36,954 nt of DNA, taken from Acetobacter sp. UBA5411 (GTDB lineage: Bacteria; Pseudomonadota; Alphaproteobacteria; Acetobacterales; Acetobacteraceae). Positions 16,446 to 24,749 of this stretch are shown here, in pieces. Made by a program: the position numbers and the translations under genes. The stretch is from NCBI RefSeq assembly GCF_002409645.1, contig NZ_DHNR01000016.1, positions 10,211 to 47,164 of the forward strand, in the 5' to 3' direction. Numbering within the stretch: the stretch's first letter is position 1; each line of letters begins with the position of its first letter. The notes beneath the pieces are model-generated. The model was not told the origin of the DNA. It did not search any database and worked only from the letters and a program-made list of their open reading frames with translations.

Positions 16446-17775
16446 TCTCTCGCGTTCGATGCAGCCCGTTCTGGGCTGCATCAGTTTGCTTACACTTTTG
16501 TGGGCAACACCTGTCCTGGCTCAGTCCGGGACAGGTTCCTGCCTGCCTGCGCCGGACGGCAGCAATCCATGTCCCGTGGAGTTGCTGAAGCCCAAGGTGC
16601 AGCCTCTTTCGCAAATGGCCTTGATCGGAAAGAAGATATTCAATGATCCGCTTCTGTCCGGTTCTGGAAAGCTTTCCTGCGCTTCATGTCATGAGCCGAC
16701 AAACCATTATGCGCCTTCAGGAGATTCCCCGGTTTTTTCCGGTGGGATGCAACTGAACAAGCAGGGTAGGCGGGCTGTTCCAACACTGACCTATTCTGAA
16801 CGACGTCCAAACTTCAGTATTGGTCTGGATGATCCGACCAGCGAGGCGGCTCCTGCTATCGTCGCCAATGTGGGCGGTGCTGAGCGTGGTGGTAAAAGTG
16901 CCACCAATAACGCTGCATCTGCTGGAAACCTTGTGCCGCAGGGGGGACTTTTCTGGGATGGGCGTGCTGATACCTTGCAACAACAGGTGCTTGGTCCTCT
17001 TTATGATCCTGCCGAAATGGCCTCGTCACCGCAAAAGGTGATCGAACGCATTAGCAGCGCACCCTATACAGCCGATCTTAAGCAGTTGGCAGGAATTGCA
17101 GGCCAGGCGTCTCCTGAATTTCTTCTGGCCGAAGCGATGTTTGCTCTCGCACGGTACCAGATCGAAGATCCTGCCTTTCACCGATATAACAGCAAGTTTG
17201 ATGGATGGCTTGAAGGCAAGGAGAACTTCACGCCGATTGAGCGCGCGGGCTATCTGGCGTTCAATGACCCGCAAAAAGGGAATTGTGCGGCCTGCCACGT
17301 CGACACAGTGTCAGGAAACCGCTTACCGCCAGTCTTCACAGACCATCAGTATGAAGCGCTAGGTGCTCCAAGAAACATGCAGATCGCGATGAATCACGAT
17401 CCTGCCTATTTTGATCTGGGTGTGTGCGATCGTCAGCCGGATGGCCGAACGTCACTCAGTCTGTATTGCAGCATGTTTGCGACACCGACTTTGCGAAACT
17501 CCGCAACACGTCATGTGTTTTTTCACAATGGAGTCTTCCATTCCCTTGAGGATGTTCTGGATTTCTATGCCTTGCGTGATCTGGAGCCTTCGAAGTTTTA
17601 TCCAGTAGGGAAAAATAAAAAAGTTCAGAAATATAACGATATTCCAGATAAATATCGTCAGAACCTCGACACACTGGATGCGCCATTTGATCGTAAGGTC
17701 GGTGAAAAACCAGCAATGACCGAGGATGAACGTGTCGCGATCATTGCATTCCTGAAAACTTTAACGGACAGATAG
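16438..17775 (+). CDS. Di-haem cytochrome c peroxidase (bCCP/MauG superfamily)
   Basis: A ~445-residue periplasmic di-haem protein expected to reduce hydrogen peroxide or carry out a MauG-like oxidation. It has a signal peptide with likely cleavage at VLA/QS near residue 28. Two haem c motifs are present: CASCH at 81-85 and CAACH at 283-287, plus family segments QGGLFWDGRADTLQQQ, ATPTLRNSATRHVFFHNG and the C-terminal MTEDERVAIIAFLKTL. The frame is open far upstream inside the phosphoesterase gene, but the ATG at 16438 gives a proper signal peptide. It overlaps the phosphoesterase stop by 8 bases, implying translational coupling. The electron donor and physiological substrate are unknown. Confidence 0.93.
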   Translation: MSNLSRSMQPVLGCISLLTLLWATPVLAQSGTGSCLPAPDGSNPCPVELLKPKVQPLSQMALIGKKIFNDPLLSGSGKLSCASCHEPTNHYAPSGDSPVFSGGMQLNKQGRRAVPTLTYSERRPNFSIGLDDPTSEAAPAIVANVGGAERGGKSATNNAASAGNLVPQGGLFWDGRADTLQQQVLGPLYDPAEMASSPQKVIERISSAPYTADLKQLAGIAGQASPEFLLAEAMFALARYQIEDPAFHRYNSKFDGWLEGKENFTPIERAGYLAFNDPQKGNCAACHVDTVSGNRLPPVFTDHQYEALGAPRNMQIAMNHDPAYFDLGVCDRQPDGRTSLSLYCSMFATPTLRNSATRHVFFHNGVFHSLEDVLDFYALRDLEPSKFYPVGKNKKVQKYNDIPDKYRQNLDTLDAPFDRKVGEKPAMTEDERVAIIAFLKTLTDR

Positions 17776-17815
17776 ACTTTCTCTAATCTATGTCATTTTT
17801 CAAGAATGATAATTC

Positions 17816-17864
17816 CCGAATACGGGTCGATGGGTGGTAGCTCATCGACCCGTATTCGGTTTTT
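17816..17864 (+). terminator. Rho-independent terminator of the phosphoesterase-peroxidase operon
   Basis: A perfect 17-bp inverted repeat: left arm 17816-17832, 10-nt loop GGTGGTAGCT (17833-17842), right arm 17843-17859, followed by T5 (17860-17864). It begins 40 bases after the peroxidase stop codon. This is the strongest terminator in the window. Confidence 0.93.
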
Positions 17865-18213
17865 GACGGATCATGTCTATTGCCGGATTTATGGATCGGG
17901 AGCATCGCACCAATGCGGGAAACCGGTTCATTTCACTGACAGTCGTTGCGATTGCAGCGCCATGAAAAACTGGTTCAGGCGGGTGGGGTTCCTGTTATCG
18001 GAACAGACGTCTGATTTCTTTTTCTTCGACGCTCTTGATGGCAGGCGGATTTACCGATCTCGTCCGTAAAAAAACTGGGACCAGCCTCGTTCGAAGAGGC
18101 GACAGTTTTCCAAGTGTCAGGGCAGACATGTCGACACATATCAGGCGACAGTCCAGTCAAAAGACAGGAAATCTTTTCGACTATTTTATTTTAAATTTTG
18201 AAGAGATTTTATT
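17865..18213. other. Intergenic stretch without a recognisable gene
   Basis: About 350 bases between the operon terminator and tRNA-Gln. Short open frames exist on both strands (for example 17806-18069 plus, 17975-18160 minus), but they cross the terminator hairpins, lack ribosome sites and resemble nothing I know. The only structured element is the minus-strand terminator at 18067-18109. The part just 3' of the tRNA (18181-18213) is AT-rich. Confidence 0.6.
18067..18109 (-). terminator. Minus-strand terminator downstream of tRNA-Gln
   Basis: Interrupted hairpin: outer arms AAAACTG (18071-18077) and CAGTTTT (18103-18109), inner arms GCCTC (18084-18088) and GAGGC (18096-18100). On the minus strand the stem is followed by a T7 run (A7 at 18068-18074 on the plus strand). 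It lies ~105 nt past the tRNA 3' end and probably ends that transcript. Confidence 0.65.
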
Positions 18214-18287
18214 TGGCTGGGGGACCTGGATTCGAACCAGGGCTGACCGGGTCAGAGCCGGTAGTTCTACCGCTAAACTATCCCCCA
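18214..18287 (-). tRNA. tRNA-Gln (anticodon CTG)
   Basis: A 74-base cloverleaf read from the minus strand. The acceptor arms TGGGGGA/TCCCCCA pair perfectly, with discriminator G and encoded CCA. The D arm contains AGCGGTAGAAC. The anticodon stem ACCGG/CCGGT encloses loop CTCTGAC, giving anticodon CTG and decoding CAG. The T arm is CCTGG-TTCGAAT-CCAGG. It is a lone tRNA gene; no integrase or att-like duplication of its 3' end is visible nearby. Confidence 0.97.
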
Positions 18288-18335
18288 GCAGGGATCAGAA
18301 CTTGGCGTAAACCGCGTTCCGTCGGTGTGAGCGGG

Positions 18336-18364
18336 CTAATAGCACCGCATTTTTTGTGGCACAA
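18336..18364 (-). promoter_or_regulatory. Candidate promoter of tRNA-Gln
   Basis: On the minus strand, TTGTGC (18359-18364) and TATTAG (18336-18341) are separated by exactly 17 bases, roughly 50 bases upstream of the mature tRNA 5' end. The hexamers are only partial matches to the consensus. A G+C-rich stretch follows the -10, as is common for stable-RNA promoters. Confidence 0.5.
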
Positions 18365-18478
18365 CCCCTTTTCTCGATTTTATAGAGTACGAAAAATTTT
18401 TGCTTGCCGGAACGGCGTGTTTGCTGAAATAGTGTCTTAAATTTGCATCAACCTTTATCACAAAAAAGGAACCAGACG

Positions 18479-19777
18479 ATGGACCTGACAGGCGCCTGGC
18501 TCCGAAGCCAGAAGGCGCTCGATACTCTTTCTCCAGCGCCACTTTTTCCTGCTCCGACCAACTCTGACAGAACCACAGGCGTTTCTGTCAGTGCCCGCTT
18601 GGCTGGGAGCTTGCCGAACCCGCTTGTCGGGACAGCCTCGCCGGTCGTTGCACTGCCATCTCCGCTGATAAAAGAGGGGAAGGGCCAACAGGACCGCTCT
18701 GATGGATGGGGGCAGGGAGGCTCCTGTGCTGCGCTGGATCTGGGGACCAACAATTGCCGCCTGATGGTTGCCTCTCGTACGGAAGGCGGCTTTCGTGTGC
18801 TCGACAGCTACAGTCGTATTGTTCGTCTCGGCGAAGGGTTGCAGCGGACAGGTGAATTGAATGCCGCCGCCATGAACCGCACTCTTGAAGCGCTGCATAC
18901 ATGCGTGGGCAGGCTCGGACGTCATCGTCCGATCCGTCTGCGGGCTGTAGCGACGGAAGCCTGCCGTCGTGCGCGTAATGGTCTGGCGTTTGTCGAACGG
19001 ATCCGGCAGGAAACCGGTTTCGAATTCGAGATCATTTCCGGCAAGGAAGAAGCAGAACTAGCTGTCGAGAGTTGCTCGGCTCTTCTTTTTGATCCTGTGT
19101 GGAAACACCCGGTAACTCCTGCGAGAGAACCTCAATCCGAGCAGGACTGGGGCCTTCTGCTGGATGTTGGCGGCGGATCGACAGAAATCGCATGGATGCA
19201 ACTGGATCAGGCAACCCGGAAACATACGCTCGCAGGCTATATCAGCCTACCGATTGGTGTCATCACGCTTGCTGAGCAGTTTCCTCATCGGCGACCGGGC
19301 ACCTATCGGGCAATGGTTGAGATGGTCAGGGAGAGGCTGGAAGCATTCGAAGAGACACATCAGATCTGCCGCTATATCGCGGAGGACCGTGTGCGGGTTG
19401 TGGGAACGAGTGGCACAGTCACAACGCTGGCCAGTCTCGATCTTGATCTGCCCCGTTATATCCGTCAGGCAGTAGACGGGTATCGCCTACAGCCGGACAG
19501 CGCCAGACGCGCCATTGGCCGTCTCCATCGCATGGGGATGGACGGAATGCGTGTGCATCCCTGCATCGGCTCAGAACGGGCCACCTATGTCATGCCCGGT
19601 TGTGCTATTTTCGATGCGTTTCTGTCGCTTTGGTCCACCAGTGTCGTGGTGGCAGATCGGGGACTGCGAGACGGGTTGCTTCTGCGTATGATGCGCGAGG
19701 AGAAAAACGGCCTGCATGCTGGCCGAACCTGGCCGCATGTTCCCCGTTCCGATGGGCGTCAGGCCACACCTGACTGA
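18479..19777 (+). CDS. Ppx/GppA-family phosphatase
   Basis: A 432-residue member of the exopolyphosphatase/guanosine pentaphosphate phosphatase family (ASKHA fold), which hydrolyses polyphosphate and/or pppGpp; sequence alone does not decide which. Motifs are AALDLGTNNCRLMVA, SRIVRLGEGL, RAVATEACRRARN, EIISGKEEAELA (catalytic Glu region), LLLDVGGGSTEIAW, LPIGVITLAEQF and VVGTSGTVTTLASL. About 75 N-terminal residues before the first motif are Pro/Ser/Gly-rich and not part of the family core. The ATG at 18479 has AAGGAA 8 bases upstream; a TTG at 18443 is less likely. It overlaps rlmE by 62 bases. Compared with E. coli Ppx (513 residues), the C-terminal HD-like domain is absent. Confidence 0.93.
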   Translation: MDLTGAWLRSQKALDTLSPAPLFPAPTNSDRTTGVSVSARLAGSLPNPLVGTASPVVALPSPLIKEGKGQQDRSDGWGQGGSCAALDLGTNNCRLMVASRTEGGFRVLDSYSRIVRLGEGLQRTGELNAAAMNRTLEALHTCVGRLGRHRPIRLRAVATEACRRARNGLAFVERIRQETGFEFEIISGKEEAELAVESCSALLFDPVWKHPVTPAREPQSEQDWGLLLDVGGGSTEIAWMQLDQATRKHTLAGYISLPIGVITLAEQFPHRRPGTYRAMVEMVRERLEAFEETHQICRYIAEDRVRVVGTSGTVTTLASLDLDLPRYIRQAVDGYRLQPDSARRAIGRLHRMGMDGMRVHPCIGSERATYVMPGCAIFDAFLSLWSTSVVVADRGLRDGLLLRMMREEKNGLHAGRTWPHVPRSDGRQATPD

Positions 19778-20642
19778 AGTTTCAGTCGATCCAACCAGTA
19801 AAGTACAGTCAGACGTGACATCGAAAACTCCACCATCAGGCCCCAGCAAGCCTGCTTCCGCTCAGGCAACGCGTGTGCCGGGCCGTCGCGCCATCAGGGT
19901 GACGGCCACTCCCGGCGGCAAGAACAACGAATCTGACAGTCTGGCTGCCCGTTCGGTCCGCTCCAAAACCGTAACCCTGAAGAACACCCGAAAGAAAACA
20001 ACGGCGCAGCAGCGCTGGCTGGCCCGTCAGCTCAATGACCCCTATGTGGCTGCTGCCCATAAGCAGGGATGGCGGTCCCGCGCCGCATTCAAGCTGATTG
20101 AAATTGACGACCGTTTTCACCTGATCAAGCCCGGTCAGCGCGTGGTGGATCTCGGCGCGGCTCCGGGCGGCTGGACACAGGTCGCGGTGAAACGCGGCGC
20201 TTCGCATGTGATCGGTGTCGATCTGCTGCCGGTTGATCCTGTCGCCGGTGCGGAAATTATCGAGGGCGATTTCACTGACCCAGAGCTTCCTGATCGTCTG
20301 ATCGAAATGCTTGGTGGGAAAGCTGATCTCGTTCTGTCCGATATGGCCCCAAATACGACGGGGCACGCTCCAACGGATCACATGCGGATCATCGGTCTTG
20401 CGGAAGGGGCATTGGATTTTGCCTTCGATGTTCTCGCGGAAGGTGGCGGCTTTATCGCCAAAGTCTTTCAGGGCGGTTCAGAGAAGCAGATGCTTGAGCC
20501 GATGAAAAAACTTTTCGCTTCCGTACGTCACGTCAAACCACCTGCGAGCCGTAAGGATTCCAGTGAGTTATACGTCGTGGCGACAGGATTTCGCTCGGCA
20601 CGGCTGGCGGAAGTCAGAGCCGAGCAGAACGAGCGGCGCTGA
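19716..20642 (+). CDS. rlmE: 23S rRNA 2'-O-ribose methyltransferase RlmE (FtsJ/RrmJ)
   Basis: SAM-dependent enzyme that methylates U2552 (E. coli numbering) in the A loop of 23S rRNA at a late step of 50S assembly. The SAM motif is VVDLGAAPGGWTQVAV. The catalytic K-D-K-E set is visible: K126 in AAFKLIEID, D209 in LSDMAPNTTG, K249 in IAKVFQG and E284 in SSELYVVATGF. The protein has ~308 residues against ~209 in E. coli because of a basic, Ser/Pro/Thr-rich N-terminal extension of ~100 residues. The start at 19716 (AGGAG 13 bases upstream) could be one of two later ATGs (19737, 19752), which would shorten the extension only slightly. It overlaps the Ppx/GppA gene, a pairing common in alphaproteobacteria. 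Confidence 0.95.
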   Translation: MLAEPGRMFPVPMGVRPHLTEVSVDPTSKVQSDVTSKTPPSGPSKPASAQATRVPGRRAIRVTATPGGKNNESDSLAARSVRSKTVTLKNTRKKTTAQQRWLARQLNDPYVAAAHKQGWRSRAAFKLIEIDDRFHLIKPGQRVVDLGAAPGGWTQVAVKRGASHVIGVDLLPVDPVAGAEIIEGDFTDPELPDRLIEMLGGKADLVLSDMAPNTTGHAPTDHMRIIGLAEGALDFAFDVLAEGGGFIAKVFQGGSEKQMLEPMKKLFASVRHVKPPASRKDSSELYVVATGFRSARLAEVRAEQNERR

Positions 20643-20704
20643 CATAATTTGAAACCATTCCTCTTTCGCCTCGTTGGGACAGAACAGAAGGAGGAATGAA
20701 GATC

Positions 20705-21280
20705 ATGGCAACAGCAACACTCGAAAAAGAAAACACGTTCCTCACCGATATCGAGACACTACGTGAACGCGCGAAGAAATCGATCGGCGATGGAGCTGTA
20801 ACGCCAGCTTACGAGGGTAATGTCGAGAAAACGATCGAGTTGCTCCAGACTGTCGTTGCAACGGAAATCGTTTGTACCCTGCGCTATCAGATGAATGCGA
20901 TTGCTGCCTCAGGCATTAATAGCGAGAGCGTTGCGGCTGAATTCTCCAAGCATGCTCAGGAAGAACAGACGCACATGCTGTGGGCGGCTGAGCGGATTGA
21001 CCAGCTCGGCGGTGTTCCCGACATGAATCCTGCCGGACTGACGACACGCTCTGCTGCGGAATATGGTCACCCGGGTAATCTGGTTGATATGATCAAGCAG
21101 AACCTGGTCGCTGAGCGGATCGCGGTTGAGCACTACCGCGAGCTGGTCCGCTATTTCGGAGACAAGGATCCGACGACACGGATCATGCTGGAAAAGATTC
21201 TGGCTCAGGAAGAAGAGCATGCGACAGACATGCACGACTTCCTTGTAGCCCACGAAGGCACCCCGTTCCTCAAGGATTGA
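20705..21280 (+). CDS. Ferritin-like (bacterioferritin-family) protein
   Basis: A ~191-residue four-helix-bundle diiron protein, likely for iron storage or oxidative-stress protection. Di-iron ligands follow the ferritin pattern: Glu in VVATEIVCTLRY, Glu and His in HAQEEQTHM, Glu in NLVAERIAVEHYREL and Glu and His in LAQEEEHATDMHDFL. The loop LGGVPDMNPAGLTTRSAAEY is typical of this ferritin subgroup. It lacks the Dps-type ligand arrangement at the dimer interface. The ATG at 20705 is preferred because AGAAGGAGGA lies 9 bases upstream; the ATG at 20696 is too close to it. The spacing of 62 bases after rlmE and the strong ribosome site suggest its own expression level. It ends 8 bases before a strong terminator. 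Confidence 0.9.
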   Translation: MATATLEKENTFLTDIETLRERAKKSIGDGAVTPAYEGNVEKTIELLQTVVATEIVCTLRYQMNAIAASGINSESVAAEFSKHAQEEQTHMLWAAERIDQLGGVPDMNPAGLTTRSAAEYGHPGNLVDMIKQNLVAERIAVEHYRELVRYFGDKDPTTRIMLEKILAQEEEHATDMHDFLVAHEGTPFLKD

Positions 21281-21288
21281 GGTCTTGC

Positions 21289-21324
21289 AGGCTTTGCTCC
21301 TGAAAGTGGAGCAAAGCCTTTTTT
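21289..21324 (+). terminator. Rho-independent terminator after the ferritin-like gene
   Basis: Perfect 12-bp stem AGGCTTTGCTCC (21289-21300) and GGAGCAAAGCCT (21308-21319) with loop TGAAAGT, followed by T6 ending at 21324. It also separates the convergent dehydrogenase gene ending at 21327, but has no U-run for that strand. Confidence 0.92.
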
Positions 21325-21326
21325 CG

Positions 21327-22295
21327 TCAGACAATCTGGTTGATGAGGGATTTTCCTTCCGCCAGTCGTCTGACGTTTTCATGCAGAATGTCCGCTACTC
21401 GGCTTTCATAAGCCACAGTATCGCCAGCGCAATGCGGTGTGATCAGGATATTCGGTATGGACCAGAGCGGTGATGTTTCGGGGAGGGGTTCCTGCTCGAA
21501 TGTGTCCAGAGCGGCCATGCCAATCTGTCCCCGTTGCAGAGCTTCGATCAGATCAGCTTCCACAACAACTGAACCGCGAGCGACATTGATCAGGCAGGCT
21601 GTAGGCTTCATACGCTTGAGCAGGCTTCCATTCACCAGCCCTCGGGTTTCCGGTGTCGCGGGGCAGGCGAGGATTACGTAATCCGCCTTTTCAACAGCCT
21701 GTGGAAGCTGATCGTCACTGACGGTGGTGATGGTCAATCCTGAATCGGCGGTCATGTTTTTCCGAACAACAGTGACGGTCTGCCCAAGCGCAAGGCACAC
21801 AGTCGCCAGTCTTGCGCCAATGGCTCCAAATCCGACAATTACCACATGGGTTCCGGCGATTTCATGACGCCGCTCGCTCCGGTCGCGGGTGAGCTTGCGC
21901 CAGAAGGACTGACGCTGGTCATCTCGCGCCTCCCACAATCTGCGGGCATGACTGAACATCAGGGCAATGGCGTGTTCGGCGACGGCGTTGGCGTTCACAC
22001 CCCGCGCACTCGCCAGATGAACGCCATGTGCCCGAAAGGCTTCCGTATCGTACTGCTCGACGCCAGACGTCATGGTCTGGAGAAGCTTCAATTGTGGTGC
22101 AAGAGCCAGATAACGGGGCTCCCACAGCGTCATCGTCACCAGAATGTCCGCCTCGGTCAGTGCCGGGACGAGTTCTGTCTTGTTTTTTGCCCAGACACAG
22201 TCAGTTGGCTCAGCCCATTCATCCACCAGTGATTTGATGTCGAACGATGAATGGGCGATGACGATTTTCGGTTTTTTATTGAACCAGAAAGACAC
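21327..22295 (-). CDS. D-2-hydroxyacid dehydrogenase (phosphoglycerate dehydrogenase-like)
   Basis: A 322-residue NAD(P)-dependent oxidoreductase of the D-isomer-specific 2-hydroxyacid dehydrogenase family, reducing 2-oxo acids such as glyoxylate or hydroxypyruvate; the substrate is not clear. The Rossmann motif is VVIVGFGAIGARL. Catalytic residues expected in the family are seen: Arg in LINVARGSVV, Glu in LDTFEQEPLP and His in ITPHCAGDT. The substrate-loop segment TSGVEQYD is present. The GTG start has GGGAG 10 bases upstream. It is convergent with the ferritin-like gene, and its start faces the rsmA end 75 bases away, so it could be the last gene of the lptF-rsmA transcript. Confidence 0.9.
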   Translation of the reverse strand: MSFWFNKKPKIVIAHSSFDIKSLVDEWAEPTDCVWAKNKTELVPALTEADILVTMTLWEPRYLALAPQLKLLQTMTSGVEQYDTEAFRAHGVHLASARGVNANAVAEHAIALMFSHARRLWEARDDQRQSFWRKLTRDRSERRHEIAGTHVVIVGFGAIGARLATVCLALGQTVTVVRKNMTADSGLTITTVSDDQLPQAVEKADYVILACPATPETRGLVNGSLLKRMKPTACLINVARGSVVVEADLIEALQRGQIGMAALDTFEQEPLPETSPLWSIPNILITPHCAGDTVAYESRVADILHENVRRLAEGKSLINQIV

Positions 22296-22370
22296 AGGCT
22301 TTCTCCCGCCATGATACTGGCGACAAGCATCCCTCCGTCATCTGGTCAAATGCAACAGACGTTGTTGCGA

Positions 22371-23216
22371 TCAGCGTTTCCCAGACGGTGCTGTTTCCAG
22401 AAAGCAGCGCGCAAGGCGATCGAATTCAGCGATATTCAGCGTTTCCGCACGACGGGAGCCATCAATCTCGGCAGCCTGTAGGAGGCGTTTTCCACCTATT
22501 CCTTTGAGCGAGCCACGCAGCATCTTGCGCCGCTGACCAAAAGCCGCTGCCGTCACACTTTCCATGGCCCGGAACAGTTCAGGAGAAGGCTGATCATCAT
22601 GCGGGGTGATTTCCACGACAGACGACCAGACTTTCGGGGGCGGTGAAAAAGCGCCCGGCGGGAGGCGCATGACCTGTGAACAGGTCGCGCACCACTGGGA
22701 GATGACCCCCAGTCGTCCGTAATGCTCGCTTCCCGGTTCTGCGCAGATCCGTTCGGCGACCTCAAGCTGGAACATCAGCGTCAGTCGCTCCCACTGTGCC
22801 GCCTGTCGCAGCCAGCCAATCAGAAGAGGGGTGGCGACATTGTAGGGAAGGTTCGCCACAATCCGGCGAGGAGCCGGGCAAAGCGTCGTGAGATCCAGCG
22901 AGGTCGCGTCGGCCTGAACGAGTTTCAGCCGGTCGGGAGCTTCCGCAACCAGCTCTTCGATAACGCCGATTGCGCGGGAATCGACTTCAACGGCAGCGAT
23001 GGAAGCAGCCGGACTGTCCAGCAGCGCCCGTGTCAGTCCACCCGGACCAGGGCCGACTTCCACGACATGGCGGCCCTGAAGGGGGCCGGACAGTTCAACA
23101 ATCCGCTCGGTGATGCCGGGATCGAGCAGGAAGTGCTGGCCCAGCGAGTGACGGGCCGCCAGATTGTGGCGGTTGATAACGGAGGCCAGCGGCTCCCGGG
23201 AAGAGGGATTTGCCAC
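22371..23216 (-). CDS. rsmA: 16S rRNA dimethyladenosine transferase RsmA (KsgA)
   Basis: SAM-dependent enzyme dimethylating A1518 and A1519 (E. coli numbering) near the 3' end of 16S rRNA as a late checkpoint in 30S assembly. Motifs are SLGQHFLLD, VVEVGPGPGGLTRALL (SAM site), ANLPYNVATPLL (catalytic NLPY) and FSPPPKVWSSVV, with the C-terminal helical domain KMLRGSLK. Length (281) is normal. It starts with GTG 3 bases after the surA stop. In many proteobacteria pdxA lies between surA and rsmA; here it does not. Confidence 0.96.
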   Translation of the reverse strand: MANPSSREPLASVINRHNLAARHSLGQHFLLDPGITERIVELSGPLQGRHVVEVGPGPGGLTRALLDSPAASIAAVEVDSRAIGVIEELVAEAPDRLKLVQADATSLDLTTLCPAPRRIVANLPYNVATPLLIGWLRQAAQWERLTLMFQLEVAERICAEPGSEHYGRLGVISQWCATCSQVMRLPPGAFSPPPKVWSSVVEITPHDDQPSPELFRAMESVTAAAFGQRRKMLRGSLKGIGGKRLLQAAEIDGSRRAETLNIAEFDRLARCFLETAPSGKR

Positions 23217-23219
23217 TGA

Positions 23220-24650
23220 TCAGGGTGCCGTCGCCACGCGCATGTCGATGACGGCCCGGCGGTGCAGATCACGATCAAGCTGGCGGGCAGTCTGTTCAAC
23301 ACGCTCATTCAGCAACTGATCCGCGATTTCACTCGGCGAACGATCAGCGAAGTTCTTGGTCTTCTTGCCGCAGACCATCAGGATATCGATACCTTCCTGA
23401 GACACCAGCGGACGGGTGGGTCTGCCGATTGGCAGGCCGGACAGGATCTGCTGCATCTGGGGATTCAGCCGCTCAAGCTGGAGTTCGCCCGGATTGGAGG
23501 GACGCACTTCGCCAAACTGTTTATTGGCTGCTGTGAGTTCGTCACAGGAATGAGCCGTCTGGGTGAGCCGCACGGCTTTTTCCAGCGTCTGGCGCTGTTG
23601 GTCCGTAGGAGCCTGTGGATTAAGCGGTGTTGAGAACGGAAGGAACGCCTGTCGGGCGTCAAGCAGTGTTCCGGGTTGGTGTCCTATGATCCGTTTGCCC
23701 AGAACCGTTGCGATGACATAGCCACCGGCGACCTTGATGGGATTTGAAATCGCATCTTCCGGCATCTGACGCACCATCGCCACGACTTCCGGGTCAAGAC
23801 TGTCTTCCTGAACCCAGCCCATCGACCCGCCATCAAGCGCACTCTGCGCCTGCGAGAACTGCGCCGCGACAATCGGGAAGGGCGCGCCGCGCCGCAGTTC
23901 CTGAATGATGGTCTCGGTGAATTTCAGCTCATTTTCGCTGTGCCGTGGATCGGCAACAGGCACAAAGATCTCGCTGATAAGATACTCAGGCCGGCCCTGC
24001 TGCCGGCTCAGGGCTTCCTGTCGCTGGGCGATTTCAAGCGAGGTCATGCGAGCCTTGGCGCCCAGCTCCTGACGAAGAACCTGCATCCAGCCGATCTGTA
24101 CACGGATCTGGTCGATCAGTGTCGTCAGGGAGACCCCGTCCTGGGCCAGTCGGTTGCGGAGCGTGTTGGGCTCCATGCCGTTGCGTCGCTCAATGTTGGA
24201 GATTGCCTCGGCAATCTGCTCCGGGGAGACATTGATGTGACGGGAGAGGATTTCCTGCGTGCGCAGACGTTCGTCGATCAGCTGGCGTATGATCTGCGGT
24301 CGCAGACGCTGCATGATGTCTTCGCTGAGCGGCAAGCCGGTGGAGAGCACGAACAGACGCCCGCGGTTATCAACGTCGCGCTGGGTCAGCGGCTGGCCGT
24401 TGATGACGGCGATGATGGTGTCCTGCTTGTTGCCCAGAGGTTCCAGTTGCGTGGCATCAGAGTCCTTGGCCGTGCTGGTCTCTTCCTGTGCAGGAGCAGC
24501 AGTATCCGCATCATCCTGCGGTGTCTGCGGCTGATGATGATGCCGCAGGTTCGCTGCCTGAGCTGACGGGGCGGCTATCAGACTGGTGACAGAACCCAGC
24601 GCGACTACGAGGGCCAGGGCGGAACCTGTCACGGAAAGGCTCAGTCGCAT
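23220..24650 (-). CDS. surA: Periplasmic chaperone/peptidyl-prolyl isomerase SurA
   Basis: Periplasmic chaperone that escorts outer-membrane proteins, including LptD, to the BAM complex. The 476-residue form starting at 24650 has a clean signal peptide (RLSLSVTGSALALVVALGSV, cleavage near AQA/AN). An N-terminal SurA domain (IIAVINGQPLTQRDVDNR, QIIRQLIDERLRTQEI) is followed by one clear parvulin domain (YLISEIFVPV, FSQAQSALDGGSMGWV, GGYVIATVLGKR). The second parvulin domain is degenerate (GIDILMVCGKKTKN). The frame is open up to 24746, but that would place 32 polar residues before the signal peptide. It lies between lptD and rsmA in one operon. Confidence 0.92.
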   Translation of the reverse strand: MRLSLSVTGSALALVVALGSVTSLIAAPSAQAANLRHHHQPQTPQDDADTAAPAQEETSTAKDSDATQLEPLGNKQDTIIAVINGQPLTQRDVDNRGRLFVLSTGLPLSEDIMQRLRPQIIRQLIDERLRTQEILSRHINVSPEQIAEAISNIERRNGMEPNTLRNRLAQDGVSLTTLIDQIRVQIGWMQVLRQELGAKARMTSLEIAQRQEALSRQQGRPEYLISEIFVPVADPRHSENELKFTETIIQELRRGAPFPIVAAQFSQAQSALDGGSMGWVQEDSLDPEVVAMVRQMPEDAISNPIKVAGGYVIATVLGKRIIGHQPGTLLDARQAFLPFSTPLNPQAPTDQQRQTLEKAVRLTQTAHSCDELTAANKQFGEVRPSNPGELQLERLNPQMQQILSGLPIGRPTRPLVSQEGIDILMVCGKKTKNFADRSPSEIADQLLNERVEQTARQLDRDLHRRAVIDMRVATAP

Positions 24651-24749
24651 ACAGCTTGGTCTCTCACCTGATCGATTGGAAAAGGCATTGTTATCCAATC
24701 GCATGAATTTTTGAAGTGGACCCGAACGATCCCGCAGAAGGTTCATGAT

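Noticed and set aside
17806..18160. Short frames between the peroxidase operon and tRNA-Gln
   Set aside because: They run through terminator hairpins and lack ribosome sites or similarity to known proteins.
18214..18287. tRNA-Gln as an integration site for a mobile element
   Set aside because: No integrase gene and no second copy of the tRNA 3' end is visible nearby; flanking genes are housekeeping.
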